Origin: Moorella glycerini
GTDB lineage: Bacteria > Bacillota > DSM-521 > Neomoorellales > Neomoorellaceae
Direction of reading: 5' to 3'
NCBI RefSeq assembly: GCF_009735625.1
Contig: NZ_CP046244.1
Coordinates: 2,914,001-2,978,000 of the forward strand
Length of the DNA stretch: 64,000 nt
Of the stretch, positions 42,066-50,600 are shown one piece after another. How positions within the stretch are numbered: the stretch's first letter is position 1; every line of letters begins with the position of its first letter. The translations under genes were made by a program, and so were the position numbers. The notes beneath the pieces were generated by a model. It was not told the origin of the DNA. It was given only the letters and a program-made list of their open reading frames with translations, and searched no databases.

Positions 42066-42544
42066 GGTTGCAACACCTGCCTCCGGTCTGCTTCTTGATC
42101 TTCAAAGATAACCCCATCCTGTTTATACCTTTTCAGGATAAAATGGGTCACTGTACTCTGGACGTGTTCCAGGGTAGCCAGCTTCTGGGAAACAAAGGTG
42201 GCCACCTCCTTGAGGCTCTTGCCCTGGACCAGGACGGAAAGGTCATAGCTGCCGGACATCAGGAAAACGGATTTTACTTCCGGGTAACGGTAGATACGGC
42301 CGGCAATCTCGTCAAAGCCCACATCCTGCTGGGGCGTTACTTTGACATCGATTAAGGCCGCCACCTCTTCTGCGCCGGCCTTTTCCCAGTTAATCAAGGT
42401 GTGGTAGCGTAAGATGATTTTTTCTTCCTCCATGGCGGTAATTTCTTTAGCTACCTGATCTACCGGCAGGGCCAGCATGACGGCTATTTCTTTAGCGGTT
42501 AATTTACCGTTATTTTCCAGAAGTTCGAGTATTTTTTTACGCAT
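42062..42544 (-). CDS. Lrp/AsnC-family transcriptional regulator
   Basis: The 160-residue protein begins MRKKILELLENNGKLTAKEI (winged helix, residues 1-55) and ends in the RAM domain (VALIDVKVTPQQDVGFDEIA, SYDLSVLVQGKSLKEVATFV). It is the first gene after the T-box leader and probably controls the aminotransferase cotranscribed with it. Confidence 0.9.
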   Translation of the reverse strand: MRKKILELLENNGKLTAKEIAVMLALPVDQVAKEITAMEEEKIILRYHTLINWEKAGAEEVAALIDVKVTPQQDVGFDEIAGRIYRYPEVKSVFLMSGSYDLSVLVQGKSLKEVATFVSQKLATLEHVQSTVTHFILKRYKQDGVIFEDQEADRRQVLQP

Positions 42545-42565
42545 GGATAAACCTCCGTATAAGAT

Positions 42566-42843
42566 ATGAAAACCTCCCGCCCCGCAAAGGGACGGGAGGT
42601 TTATTCCCGCGGTACCACCCTCATTGGTCGTACGACCCTGCTCTGGTAGCGCCTTTATTAAGGCGCTTTGGCCGTTAACGGGGCCAGCGTCCTACCCTGG
42701 GGATAAATCCTTCCGGCGGCGGCTCCGGGGTGGCTTTCGACAGGTCTGCTACCGGGCTTGCACCCTCCCCGGTTCGCTGGCGAGCAGGGGGCCTGCCTAC
42801 TCTTCCCTTCACTGCCTTTAACCTTGCTGTAAATTTTAATGCT
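42566..42843 (-). promoter_or_regulatory. T-box leader of the lrp-aminotransferase operon
   Basis: The minus-strand leader contains stem I motifs (GAAGGGAAGAGTAGGCAGG, GAACCGGGGAGGGTGCAAGCCCGG), the conserved T-box GAGGGTGGTACCGCGGG that pairs with uncharged tRNA, and a terminator (CCTCCCGTCCC, loop, GGGGCGGGAGG, TTTT at 42602-42566). The specifier codon is not certain; a GTC in CCTGTCGAAAGCC stands where it would be expected, hinting at valine. Uncharged tRNA should switch on lrp and the aminotransferase. Confidence 0.9.
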
Positions 42844-42873
42844 ATTGTAGCACTGGCCTGGCTGTTGTGTCAA
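42844..42873 (-). promoter_or_regulatory. T-box promoter
   Basis: TTGACA (42873-42868), 18-base spacer, TACAAT (42849-42844). The IS1380-like copy 2 begins seven bases upstream of the -35 box. Confidence 0.8.
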
Positions 42874-42874
42874 T

Positions 42875-42879
42875 AATAA
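42875..42879. repeat. Target duplication AATAA, left of the second IS1380-like element
   Basis: AATAA recurs at 44575-44579 on the other side of the element. Confidence 0.9.
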
Positions 42880-44574
42880 CCTGAATCCGTGACAACCCAA
42901 TAACAAAATATCTGGATATGGCTCAAAACCTCGCGAAAAATAAGGTATAATAGGCTGGATGGCAAACGAATCCATGTTCACCTGCGAGGTGCGGCCATGA
43001 AATTCATCATTGAACAGTCTGATGAACACCTTACCCCCGTTGCCGGACTGGCTCTGGTGGGGGAAATCATTGATCATACTGCTCTGAAACTCAGGCTAAA
43101 TAAGACCCGGATACCTGGTGTTTCTTCTCCGGATATTTCTCACGGGGATGTTATCACCTCTTACGTGGGCCTGCTTTGCCAGGGTCGCAGTGATTTTGAC
43201 CATATTGAGCTTTTTCGGGATGACCCCTTCTTCGCTGCGGCGCTGGGTATTCAGGATGTGCCTTCAAGCCCTACCCTGCGCCAGCGCCTGGATATGATAG
43301 CTCATAGTGTACCCTACCAGGAGATTATCCTCGAGGAAACGGCCAGGTTCCTTAAGAAACTTAAGGCACCGGTAACTCCTGTTACCCTGGGTTCCAGGGA
43401 ACTAAAGCGCCAATATGTCCCTTTGGATATTGATGTTACTCCCTTTGATAATTCAAATTCCAAGAAAGAGGGTGTTTCCAGGACCTATAAGGGCTACGAC
43501 GGTTATGCGCCTATCTTCGCCTACCTCGGTAGGGAAGGCTACTGCGTCCATACCGAACTGCGGGCCGGGAAACAGCATTGCCAAAAAGGGACGCCGGAGT
43601 TCCTGCGACAAGCTCTAACCTTTGCTCGCGCTATCACTTCGCTGCCACTTTTAGTACGGATGGATGGCGGTAATGACAGCCAGGATAATCTCCAGGTCTG
43701 TTTGGACCCGGAAATCAAAGCCGATTTTATCATTAAGCGTAACCTGCGCAAGGAAACGCCGGAGGCCTGGCTGGCCATTGCCAAGGAAAATGGTACCGCC
43801 ACCCTAGAACGGGAGGGAAAAACCGTCTATCGGGGGCACCAGATGGTGAAAATCGAGGGTGCTGACACCCCTGTCCGTCTGGTGTATAAGGTCACCGAGC
43901 GGACGATATTACGAAACGGCCAGCTTCTCCTGGTCCCGGAAATTGAGGTCGAAACCTACTGGACCACTTTACCCGACCCGGTGGAGGATATCATTACCCT
44001 CTACCACGACCACGGCACCAGTGAGCAATTCCACAGTGAAATCAAAAACGATTTAGACCTGGAACGGCTGCCCAGCGGCAAGTTTGCCACCAATGACCTG
44101 GTGCTACACCTGGGTGTTTTCGCCTACAACATTCTAAGGCTTCTGGGGCAGTTTAGCCTCCCGCTAAAGGAGGTACCGCTGCGCAATAAGAAAGCTCAAC
44201 GCCGGCGGCTGCGTACCGTTATACAAAACCTGATTACCATAGCGTCCCGGCTGGTTCACCACGCCCGGCAGGTCAAATTACGATTTGGGCAGCACAGCCC
44301 GTGGTATCCAGCTTTCCGGTACCTATATAAAGCGTTGGCTTAATACAGAACTTCTAGCTCCAGTTAGCTGTATAAGCAGGCTCCAAGCCTCTTAGGACGA
44401 GAGGTCTACTTTGTTATTCCCTTATCCAGGGGACCCAAGGTAAGAGTAAATAGCCTTCGTCCACATAATCAACTTTAGACCCAATTCAATGTATCAGCAG
44501 ATGTTAAATATAACTGTTAATACCATTTACTGTTAGTGCGAGTTCTACCCAGTTGTTATTATCACGGATTCAGG
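42880..44574 (+). mobile_element. IS1380-like insertion sequence, copy 2, 1695 bp
   Basis: The length, ends and orientation are those of copy 1, and I see no base difference. The duplication is AATAA. The insertion lies seven bases from the T-box promoter on one side and six bases from the stop of the gene at 44581 on the other, so neither gene is broken. Identical copies with exact duplications point to recent transposition. Confidence 0.95.
42997..44343 (+). CDS. IS1380-family transposase, copy 2
   Basis: The 448-residue product is the same as the one at 34612-35958, with the same catalytic motifs (DIDVTPFDNSN, VRMDGGND, HDHGTSEQFHSE). It is intact. Confidence 0.93.
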   Translation: MKFIIEQSDEHLTPVAGLALVGEIIDHTALKLRLNKTRIPGVSSPDISHGDVITSYVGLLCQGRSDFDHIELFRDDPFFAAALGIQDVPSSPTLRQRLDMIAHSVPYQEIILEETARFLKKLKAPVTPVTLGSRELKRQYVPLDIDVTPFDNSNSKKEGVSRTYKGYDGYAPIFAYLGREGYCVHTELRAGKQHCQKGTPEFLRQALTFARAITSLPLLVRMDGGNDSQDNLQVCLDPEIKADFIIKRNLRKETPEAWLAIAKENGTATLEREGKTVYRGHQMVKIEGADTPVRLVYKVTERTILRNGQLLLVPEIEVETYWTTLPDPVEDIITLYHDHGTSEQFHSEIKNDLDLERLPSGKFATNDLVLHLGVFAYNILRLLGQFSLPLKEVPLRNKKAQRRRLRTVIQNLITIASRLVHHARQVKLRFGQHSPWYPAFRYLYKALA

Positions 44575-44580
44575 AATAAA

Positions 44581-45468
44581 TTAAGTGAGCTGGCGCCAGC
44601 CGGCTTCCCGGCGCAGGCGGCGGGCCAAATAGGCCGGATTGGCCAGTTCATCGGCGGCTACTTTACGAATGCTGATCCCCTGCTGGCGGCAGTAAAATTC
44701 ATGGCGCCAGTCATAGCGCCTACCGGCCGGCTCAAAGCCCAGCTGCAGGCGGGGCAGGAAAAAGGGAATTTTTCCTCCCCGGGTCTCATAGTTGGTAATT
44801 ACTTCTTCGTCCGGGTACGCCTGGAGGAGGGCCAGGCGCAGGGCCTTCATAGCCTGATCCAGGGGATCGACGGCAGCCGGGAAGGGAGGGATCGCTTCCG
44901 CTTCCTCCGGAGAGGTCCTGTCGCCTTCCCGGCCAATCAGCAGCACGTTATCTTCACCGATACCTGCGGGTCCGGGAACCGGTTCATTTACAGGTTCTCC
45001 GGCCGCATCGCCCGTTGTTCCTGTTAACGAATGCCGGTCCGCGGCTACTAACCCTGCTTGCTCAGCCGGGCATGCCGGATGTGTCGCATCAACTGTTTCA
45101 CCCGGGGCAGCAGGTTTACTTTCCTCACTGGGAGCATGTTCCCTACCCTTTTCCTGCCGGGCCTTTAAGTAACGGGCCGTGCCCTCGCTGATTATATACT
45201 GTATGTCCCGGGGAAAGTTGCCAAAGCTCTGCAGGATACGACGGTCCGGTAGACGCTGGGCCACCAGTTGCTCAAGTAAAGCCTGGAGATGCTGTTCCCG
45301 TCCTTCGAGGACTTCCAGTAGTAAATCACCCATTTCCTGAACCATGGCGATACCGCGGGCCAGTTGTTCTACGCGGGCAGATTCATCTTTAAGGCTTATG
45401 GATATGGCACATTGAACCAGTTCATCGACACGCTGCAGGATTGCATTTTCCAGCCGGTTATCGCGCAA
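44581..45468 (-). CDS. 295-residue protein with helical N-terminal part, unknown function
   Basis: The TTG at 45468 follows GGAGGTGGGGAGA; a longer frame runs upstream into the metF terminator and is rejected. The first ~130 residues are helical and coiled-coil-like (LENAILQRVDELVQCAISI, LLEVLEGREQHLQALLEQLV). A ~90-residue Pro/Glu/Ala-rich linker follows. The C-terminal ~80 residues contain EEVITNYETRGGKIPFFLPR and YDWRHEFYCRQQGISIRKV, an uncharacterised domain. No family is recognised. It is the gene downstream of metF and its terminator. Confidence 0.5.
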   Translation of the reverse strand: MRDNRLENAILQRVDELVQCAISISLKDESARVEQLARGIAMVQEMGDLLLEVLEGREQHLQALLEQLVAQRLPDRRILQSFGNFPRDIQYIISEGTARYLKARQEKGREHAPSEESKPAAPGETVDATHPACPAEQAGLVAADRHSLTGTTGDAAGEPVNEPVPGPAGIGEDNVLLIGREGDRTSPEEAEAIPPFPAAVDPLDQAMKALRLALLQAYPDEEVITNYETRGGKIPFFLPRLQLGFEPAGRRYDWRHEFYCRQQGISIRKVAADELANPAYLARRLRREAGWRQLT

Positions 45469-45542
45469 TCTCCCCACCTCCTGGCAGCTCTTCCTCCCAT
45501 CAATATATGCGGCCAGGTTACCGGCAAGAACTGCAGGCCAGT

Positions 45543-45568
45543 AAAAAAACCCGGGGTGCAAACCCGGG
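45543..45568 (-). terminator. Terminator of the metF operon
   Basis: CCCGGG, seven-base loop, CCCGGG and TTTTTTT on the minus strand, just past the metF stop at 45577. Confidence 0.75.
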
Positions 45569-45576
45569 GTCAAAAT

Positions 45577-46500
45577 TTATTCCGCCTTGGGCCGGGGGTA
45601 AAGACCGGCTTCCTTGACGATGGTAGGGATGATCTCTTCCCACATCACGGCCATGATATGCACACCGGCTACCCCTTCAATGGTCTGGAGGTGTTTAATC
45701 TGTTCGACACAGATGGCCACCCCTTCGGCCCTGGGGTCGGCAGCTTTTTCCATGCGGCTGACAATTTCATCGGGAACGATCATCCCGGCTACCGACTGCT
45801 GCATATATTTAGCGGCTTTAGCCGACTTCAGGGGCATGACGCCGGCAATGATATGGGCTTTTTTGTGCAGGCCCCTTTCGCGGACCATAGCCATAAAGCG
45901 CTCGAAGCGTTCCATATCAAAGATGCACTGGGTCTGGATGAAGTCGGCGCCGGCGTTGATTTTCTTTTCCAGCCGCAAGACCCGGAACTCAAAGGGATCG
46001 GCGAAGGGATTGGCGGCGGCGCCGATGAAAAACCGCGGTTCATTTCCCTTCAGTTCTTCCCCGCAGGCAAATTTTTTCTCGTCCCGGAGGTCCTTGACGA
46101 TTTTAATGAGCTGCAGGGAGTCCACATCATGGACGTTTTTGGCCGTCGGGTGGTTGCCAAAGGACTGGTGATCCCCCGACAGGCAGAGGACGTTGCGCAT
46201 GCCCAGGCTATAGGCCCCCAGGAGGTCGCTCTGCAGGGCGATGCGGTTGCGGTCCCGGACCGTCATCTGGATAATAGGCTCGCCCCCTGCCTGGAGGACG
46301 TGGACACCGGCAGCAATACTCGAGAGGCGGACAATGGCCGTCTGGTTGTCCGTCAGGTTCATGGCATCAACATAGTCTTTTAACAGGGCGGTATGTTTTT
46401 GGATGCCCTCGGGGTTGGCGTGTTTGGGCGGGCCGATCTCACCGCTGACCACAAAATGACCCTGAGAAAGGAGTTTTTCCAGTTTGCTTTCTGTTTTCAT
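45577..46500 (-). CDS. metF: Methylenetetrahydrofolate reductase, catalytic subunit
   Basis: The 307-residue protein has the MetF barrel: HFVVSGEIGPPKHANPEGI (with the conserved catalytic Glu), NLTDNQTAIVRLSSIAA, RNVLCLSGDHQSFGNHPTAK, NPFADPFEFRVLRLEKKI and DFIQTQCIFDMERFERFM. It reduces methylene-THF to methyl-THF in the methyl branch of the Wood-Ljungdahl pathway. The stop of metV overlaps the metF start by four bases. In Moorella it works in one complex with MetV, HdrABC and MvhD, all encoded directly upstream. Confidence 0.95.
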   Translation of the reverse strand: MKTESKLEKLLSQGHFVVSGEIGPPKHANPEGIQKHTALLKDYVDAMNLTDNQTAIVRLSSIAAGVHVLQAGGEPIIQMTVRDRNRIALQSDLLGAYSLGMRNVLCLSGDHQSFGNHPTAKNVHDVDSLQLIKIVKDLRDEKKFACGEELKGNEPRFFIGAAANPFADPFEFRVLRLEKKINAGADFIQTQCIFDMERFERFMAMVRERGLHKKAHIIAGVMPLKSAKAAKYMQQSVAGMIVPDEIVSRMEKAADPRAEGVAICVEQIKHLQTIEGVAGVHIMAVMWEEIIPTIVKEAGLYPRPKAE

Positions 46501-47168
46501 GCCAGCCTCACATCCTCTCGTACCACTTTCCGGGGACCGCCGTCCCGGGACTTGGACCAGTCCTTGGGTGGCTGGATTTCCATGAGGAGATCCAGTTTAC
46601 CCAGGGCCTGCATCCGGTCGTAGATGAGCTGCCAGGCACAGGGGGTTTCCGGGTTAACCTCACACTTTCCATTCTGGGAACCGCCGCAGGGCCCGTTTAA
46701 AATGCTCTTGGAGCAGCGGATGATGGGGCAAATACCCCCGGTTTTATAGAGGATACATTCACCGCAGAGGCCGCAGCGCTCTTCCCAGACGCCGTGCTCA
46801 ACGGTGCCGCCGGCGAACTTGGTGTTTAAGGCCGGTACCACCCATTTATTATAGCGTTCGGCCAGGAACTGCACGCCGACACCGCAGGCCAGGGAAACGA
46901 TGGCCTCGACATCGTCGGTAACGTATTTTTCCAGCATATCCACGTATTCAGGGTCACACTGGCGGGTCAGGGTAACCTCCACCGTTTCCAGGGGGTTGCC
47001 TTCCTTTTGCCTCAGCAGCCGCAAAGCGGCGGCCAGGATCCCGGTTTCCTTTTCCCCGCCGGCCAGGCAAACGGTCACGCAGCCGCCGCAACCGACTACC
47101 AGCACCTTTCTGGCCCCTTGAATCAACCCGGCAACTTCGGCCAGGGGTTTACTTTCGGCGATAATCAT
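46497..47168 (-). CDS. metV: MetV, zinc/iron-sulfur partner of methylene-THF reductase
   Basis: The 223-residue protein contains the cysteine-rich MetV motif: CGLCGECILYKTGGICPIIR, CSKSILNGPCGGSQNGKCEV and CAWQLIYDRM. An N-terminal Rossmann-like part (KVLVVGCGGCVTVCLAGGEK) precedes it. MetV binds MetF and connects it to the electron-transfer subunits. It overlaps the MvhD gene upstream by four bases. Confidence 0.92.
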   Translation of the reverse strand: MIIAESKPLAEVAGLIQGARKVLVVGCGGCVTVCLAGGEKETGILAAALRLLRQKEGNPLETVEVTLTRQCDPEYVDMLEKYVTDDVEAIVSLACGVGVQFLAERYNKWVVPALNTKFAGGTVEHGVWEERCGLCGECILYKTGGICPIIRCSKSILNGPCGGSQNGKCEVNPETPCAWQLIYDRMQALGKLDLLMEIQPPKDWSKSRDGGPRKVVREDVRLA

Positions 47169-47647
47169 TCCTGCTCACCTGCTTTCGTCGAATTTACAGC
47201 CTCCCGGCCGTCCTCTCCATGCCCGGAGGGAGCATAACTTTTGTTTAACGGGCTGGGACCCAATTTGCGGATACGCTCGGTAAACTCCCGGGCAATTTCT
47301 GCAAAACGCGGTCCCATGGCCGCCGAGAGGTTGTACATCTCCAGGCGCTCGCCGCCGATGCCGATCTCGTCCAGGATTTTTTTCGCCTGCTGGACCCGGC
47401 GTTTGGCCCGGAAATTCCCCTTCAGGAAGTGGCAGTCTCCTTCCATGCAGCCCAGGACATAGACGCCGTCGGCACCGTCTTCGAAGGCTTCCAGCAGGAC
47501 CCGGACGTCGGTTTTCCCGGAACAGGGCATCTCAATTACCCGGATGTTGGCCGGGTACTGCAGGCGCAGGGATCCGGCCAGGTCGGCGGCTGAATAGGCA
47601 CAGTAGAAGCAACAAAAGGCTATAATTTTGGGCTCGAAGTCCTGCAA
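47165..47647 (-). CDS. mvhD: MvhD-like electron transfer subunit
   Basis: The 160-residue protein has the MvhD 2Fe-2S pattern: KIIAFCCFYCAYSAADLAGS, VIEMPCSGKTDVRVLLEAF and GVYVLGCMEGDCHFLKGNF, giving five conserved cysteines. It conducts electrons between HdrA and MetV/MetF. It starts five bases after the HdrA stop. Confidence 0.93.
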   Translation of the reverse strand: MQDFEPKIIAFCCFYCAYSAADLAGSLRLQYPANIRVIEMPCSGKTDVRVLLEAFEDGADGVYVLGCMEGDCHFLKGNFRAKRRVQQAKKILDEIGIGGERLEMYNLSAAMGPRFAEIAREFTERIRKLGPSPLNKSYAPSGHGEDGREAVNSTKAGEQE

Positions 47648-47652
47648 TCGAC

Positions 47653-50600
47653 TTACACCTCCCCGAAGAGGCCGGCCACCTTGGCCAGCAGCTGGTCGTC
47701 TTTATAGAACTGGAGCTGGATGGCCTTGGCCGGGCATTCACCGGCGCAAGTGCCGCAGCCCATACACTGGACGGCATTGATCTCGGCCACGTTGCGCTCA
47801 TTAATGCGCGGGACGCTATAGGGGCAGACCCGGACGCAGGTCAGGCAGGCAGCGCACTTGTTTGCATCGACCACGGCTACCACGCCGCCTACCATCAGGT
47901 TTTCCCGGCTCAAAATGGTACAGGCCCGGGCCACGGCACCTTCGGCCTGGGCAATGGCTTCACTGGCGAATTTAGGCGCATGACCGGCACCGCAGAGGAA
48001 AATCCCGGCCGAGGGAAAGTCAATGGGCGCCAGCTTGGCATGGGTCTCGACATAGAATTTATCTTCATTTAAAGGCAGTTTCAGCATGGTAGCCAGTTTT
48101 TCCACCCCATCCGGGGCCACGGCACCCGTGGCCAGCACCAGCTGGTCGGGCCAGAGTACCAGGTCTTTGCCGGAGTCGGGGTCTTTAACTAATACCTCCA
48201 GCAGGCCGATGTCCCGCCGGCGTACCTCAGGTGGTTTCTCTGGCTCAAAGTGGATAAAGAGGACGCCCTGCTCCCGGGCCTGGCGGTAATAATCCTCCAT
48301 GAAGGCATAGGTGCGGATATCCCGGTAAAGGACGTAAATTGTCGCCTCGGGATTGCGGGCTTTAATGGCCAGGGCGTTTTTAATGGTCTGGGCACAGCAG
48401 GTGCGGCTGCAGTAGGGACGCTCGCCATCCCGGGAACCCACGCACTGGATGAAAACCACCTGTTTGTTTTTCTCAGCATTCCAGGAACCGTCGGCCAGGG
48501 CCTGCTCCAGCTGGGTATTGGTTACCACCCGCTCGTCCTGGCCATAGAGGTAGGCGCCGGTTTTTAATTCCTGGCTGCCGGTGGCGACGATTACCACGCC
48601 GTGTTCCAGTTGCAGGGTCCGGCGCAGGTGTTCTTTACCGGGTTCACCAAGGGAAATGGTGGTGGTAAAGTGTCCTTGGTGGCCGCCGAAGTCTTCCAGG
48701 CGGGCACCGGTGTACACCTGAATGCGGGGGGAGGCCTGGACTTTGGCAATCAAGTCTTTTAACAGGGCCTGCAGGTCTTCCCCTTCCAGGGTGGTCCGCA
48801 AATGCCGGACCTGTCCACCCAGCTCGGCTTCCCGTTCGACGATAATGGCGTCAAACCCCTGCTCGGCGATATTTAACGCCGCCGTAAGGCCGGCTATGCC
48901 GCCGCCGATGATCAGGGCCTTCTGGACTACCGGTACCGGTTGCAGGTGTAAGGCTTCATGGCGTTTAACCTTGGCTACCGCCATCCGTACCAGGTCAATG
49001 GCCTTTAAAGTGGCGCTGGCCGGTTCGTTGCGGTGTACCCAGGAACACTGGTCGCGGATATTGGCCATTTCAAAGTAGAACTGGTTTAAGCCGGCCTCCC
49101 TTAAGGCTTCCCGGAAAAGGGGCTGGTGGGTGCGAATGGTGCAGGAGGCCACTACCACCCGGTTCAGGTTGTATTCCTGGATGGCGTCTTTAATCTTCTT
49201 CAGGGTGTCCTGGGAACAGGTGTAGAGGTTATCCTCGGCATGGACCACTCCTGGGAGTTTGGCGGCAGCCTCTACTACCGCCTTGACGTCGACTACACCG
49301 GCGATATTAATGCCGCAGTGGCAGATAAAGACACCCACCCGTGGTTCTTCCCGGCTCACGTCCCTCTCCGGCGGGTATTCCTTGGGCGTGACCAGGGTAT
49401 TGCGGCCCGGGGCTATGGCGGCACCGGCTAAAGAGGCGGCAGCGCTGGCATTGACTACCGTTTCCGGGATGTCCCGGGGACCCTGGAAGACGCCGGCCAC
49501 ATAAACACCCGGCCGGGTAGTGGCCACCGGTTGCAGGGGTAAGGTTCTGGCAAAGCCATAAGGATTAAGCTCAATACCGGCAACGGCCGCCAGTTTTTCC
49601 GCTCCGGCCGGTGGCCTGACGCCTACCGCTAAAACAACCATGTCAAACTCTTCCCGGATTATCCTGCCGTCGGCATAGTACTGGATGGTAAGGTTTCTGG
49701 TTTGCGGGTCTTCTTCCACCCGGGAAATCATAGCCCGTACATAACGTACCCCGGCGGCTTTAGCCGCTTCGACGTAGCGGTCAAAGTTTTTACCGTAGGC
49801 GCGGATATCCAGGTAAAAAATGGTCGGCTCAATATTGGCGTCATGTTCCCGGGCGATGATGGCTTCTTTGGTGGAATACATGCAGCAGATGGCCGAGCAG
49901 TAAGGGCTGCCTTCCCCCTCGCAGTCCCGGGAACCGACGCACTGGATGAAGGCCACCTTTTTGGGCGGCCGGTGATCGGAAGGCCGTACCACGTGGCTTT
50001 CCGTGGGGCCGGTGGCGCTGAGCAGCCGCTCAAACTCCAGGCTGGTCACCACATTGGCATAATAACCGTAACCGTATTCGCCGGCCAGGGTGGCATCAAA
50101 GAGTTCGTAGCCGGGGGCCAGGACCAGGGAGCCAACCTGGAGTTCCACTACCTTTTCCTGCTGCCAGTGCTCGACGGCCTTTTTCTTGCAGACGGCTTCA
50201 CACTGGAGACATTCCGAGCAGATGCCGCAGTTCAGGCAGCGTTTGGCCTCTTCTATGGATTCTTCCGGGGTAAAGCCCTGGTAGACTTCCCGGAAATCCC
50301 GGATACGCTCTGCTGCCGGGGCCATGGCCTGGATTTTGCGCCGGCCGGGGAAGGGTATAACATTGGGCGGCGGGTCCAGCTTGGGTTCTTTTTCCAGGGA
50401 ACGGCCGGCAGCCAGGTCTTCGCCCTGCAGGTAGCGCTTAATGGATTCCGCTGCTTCATGGCCGCTGGCTACGGCTTCCACTACCGAGGCGGGCCCGCGG
50501 ACGACATCGCCGCAGGCAAAGATGCCGGGCACGCCCGTCGCCAGGGTCAGGGGATCGGCGGCGATCAGGCCGCGGTTGGTGGCTATGCTACTATCTTCGC

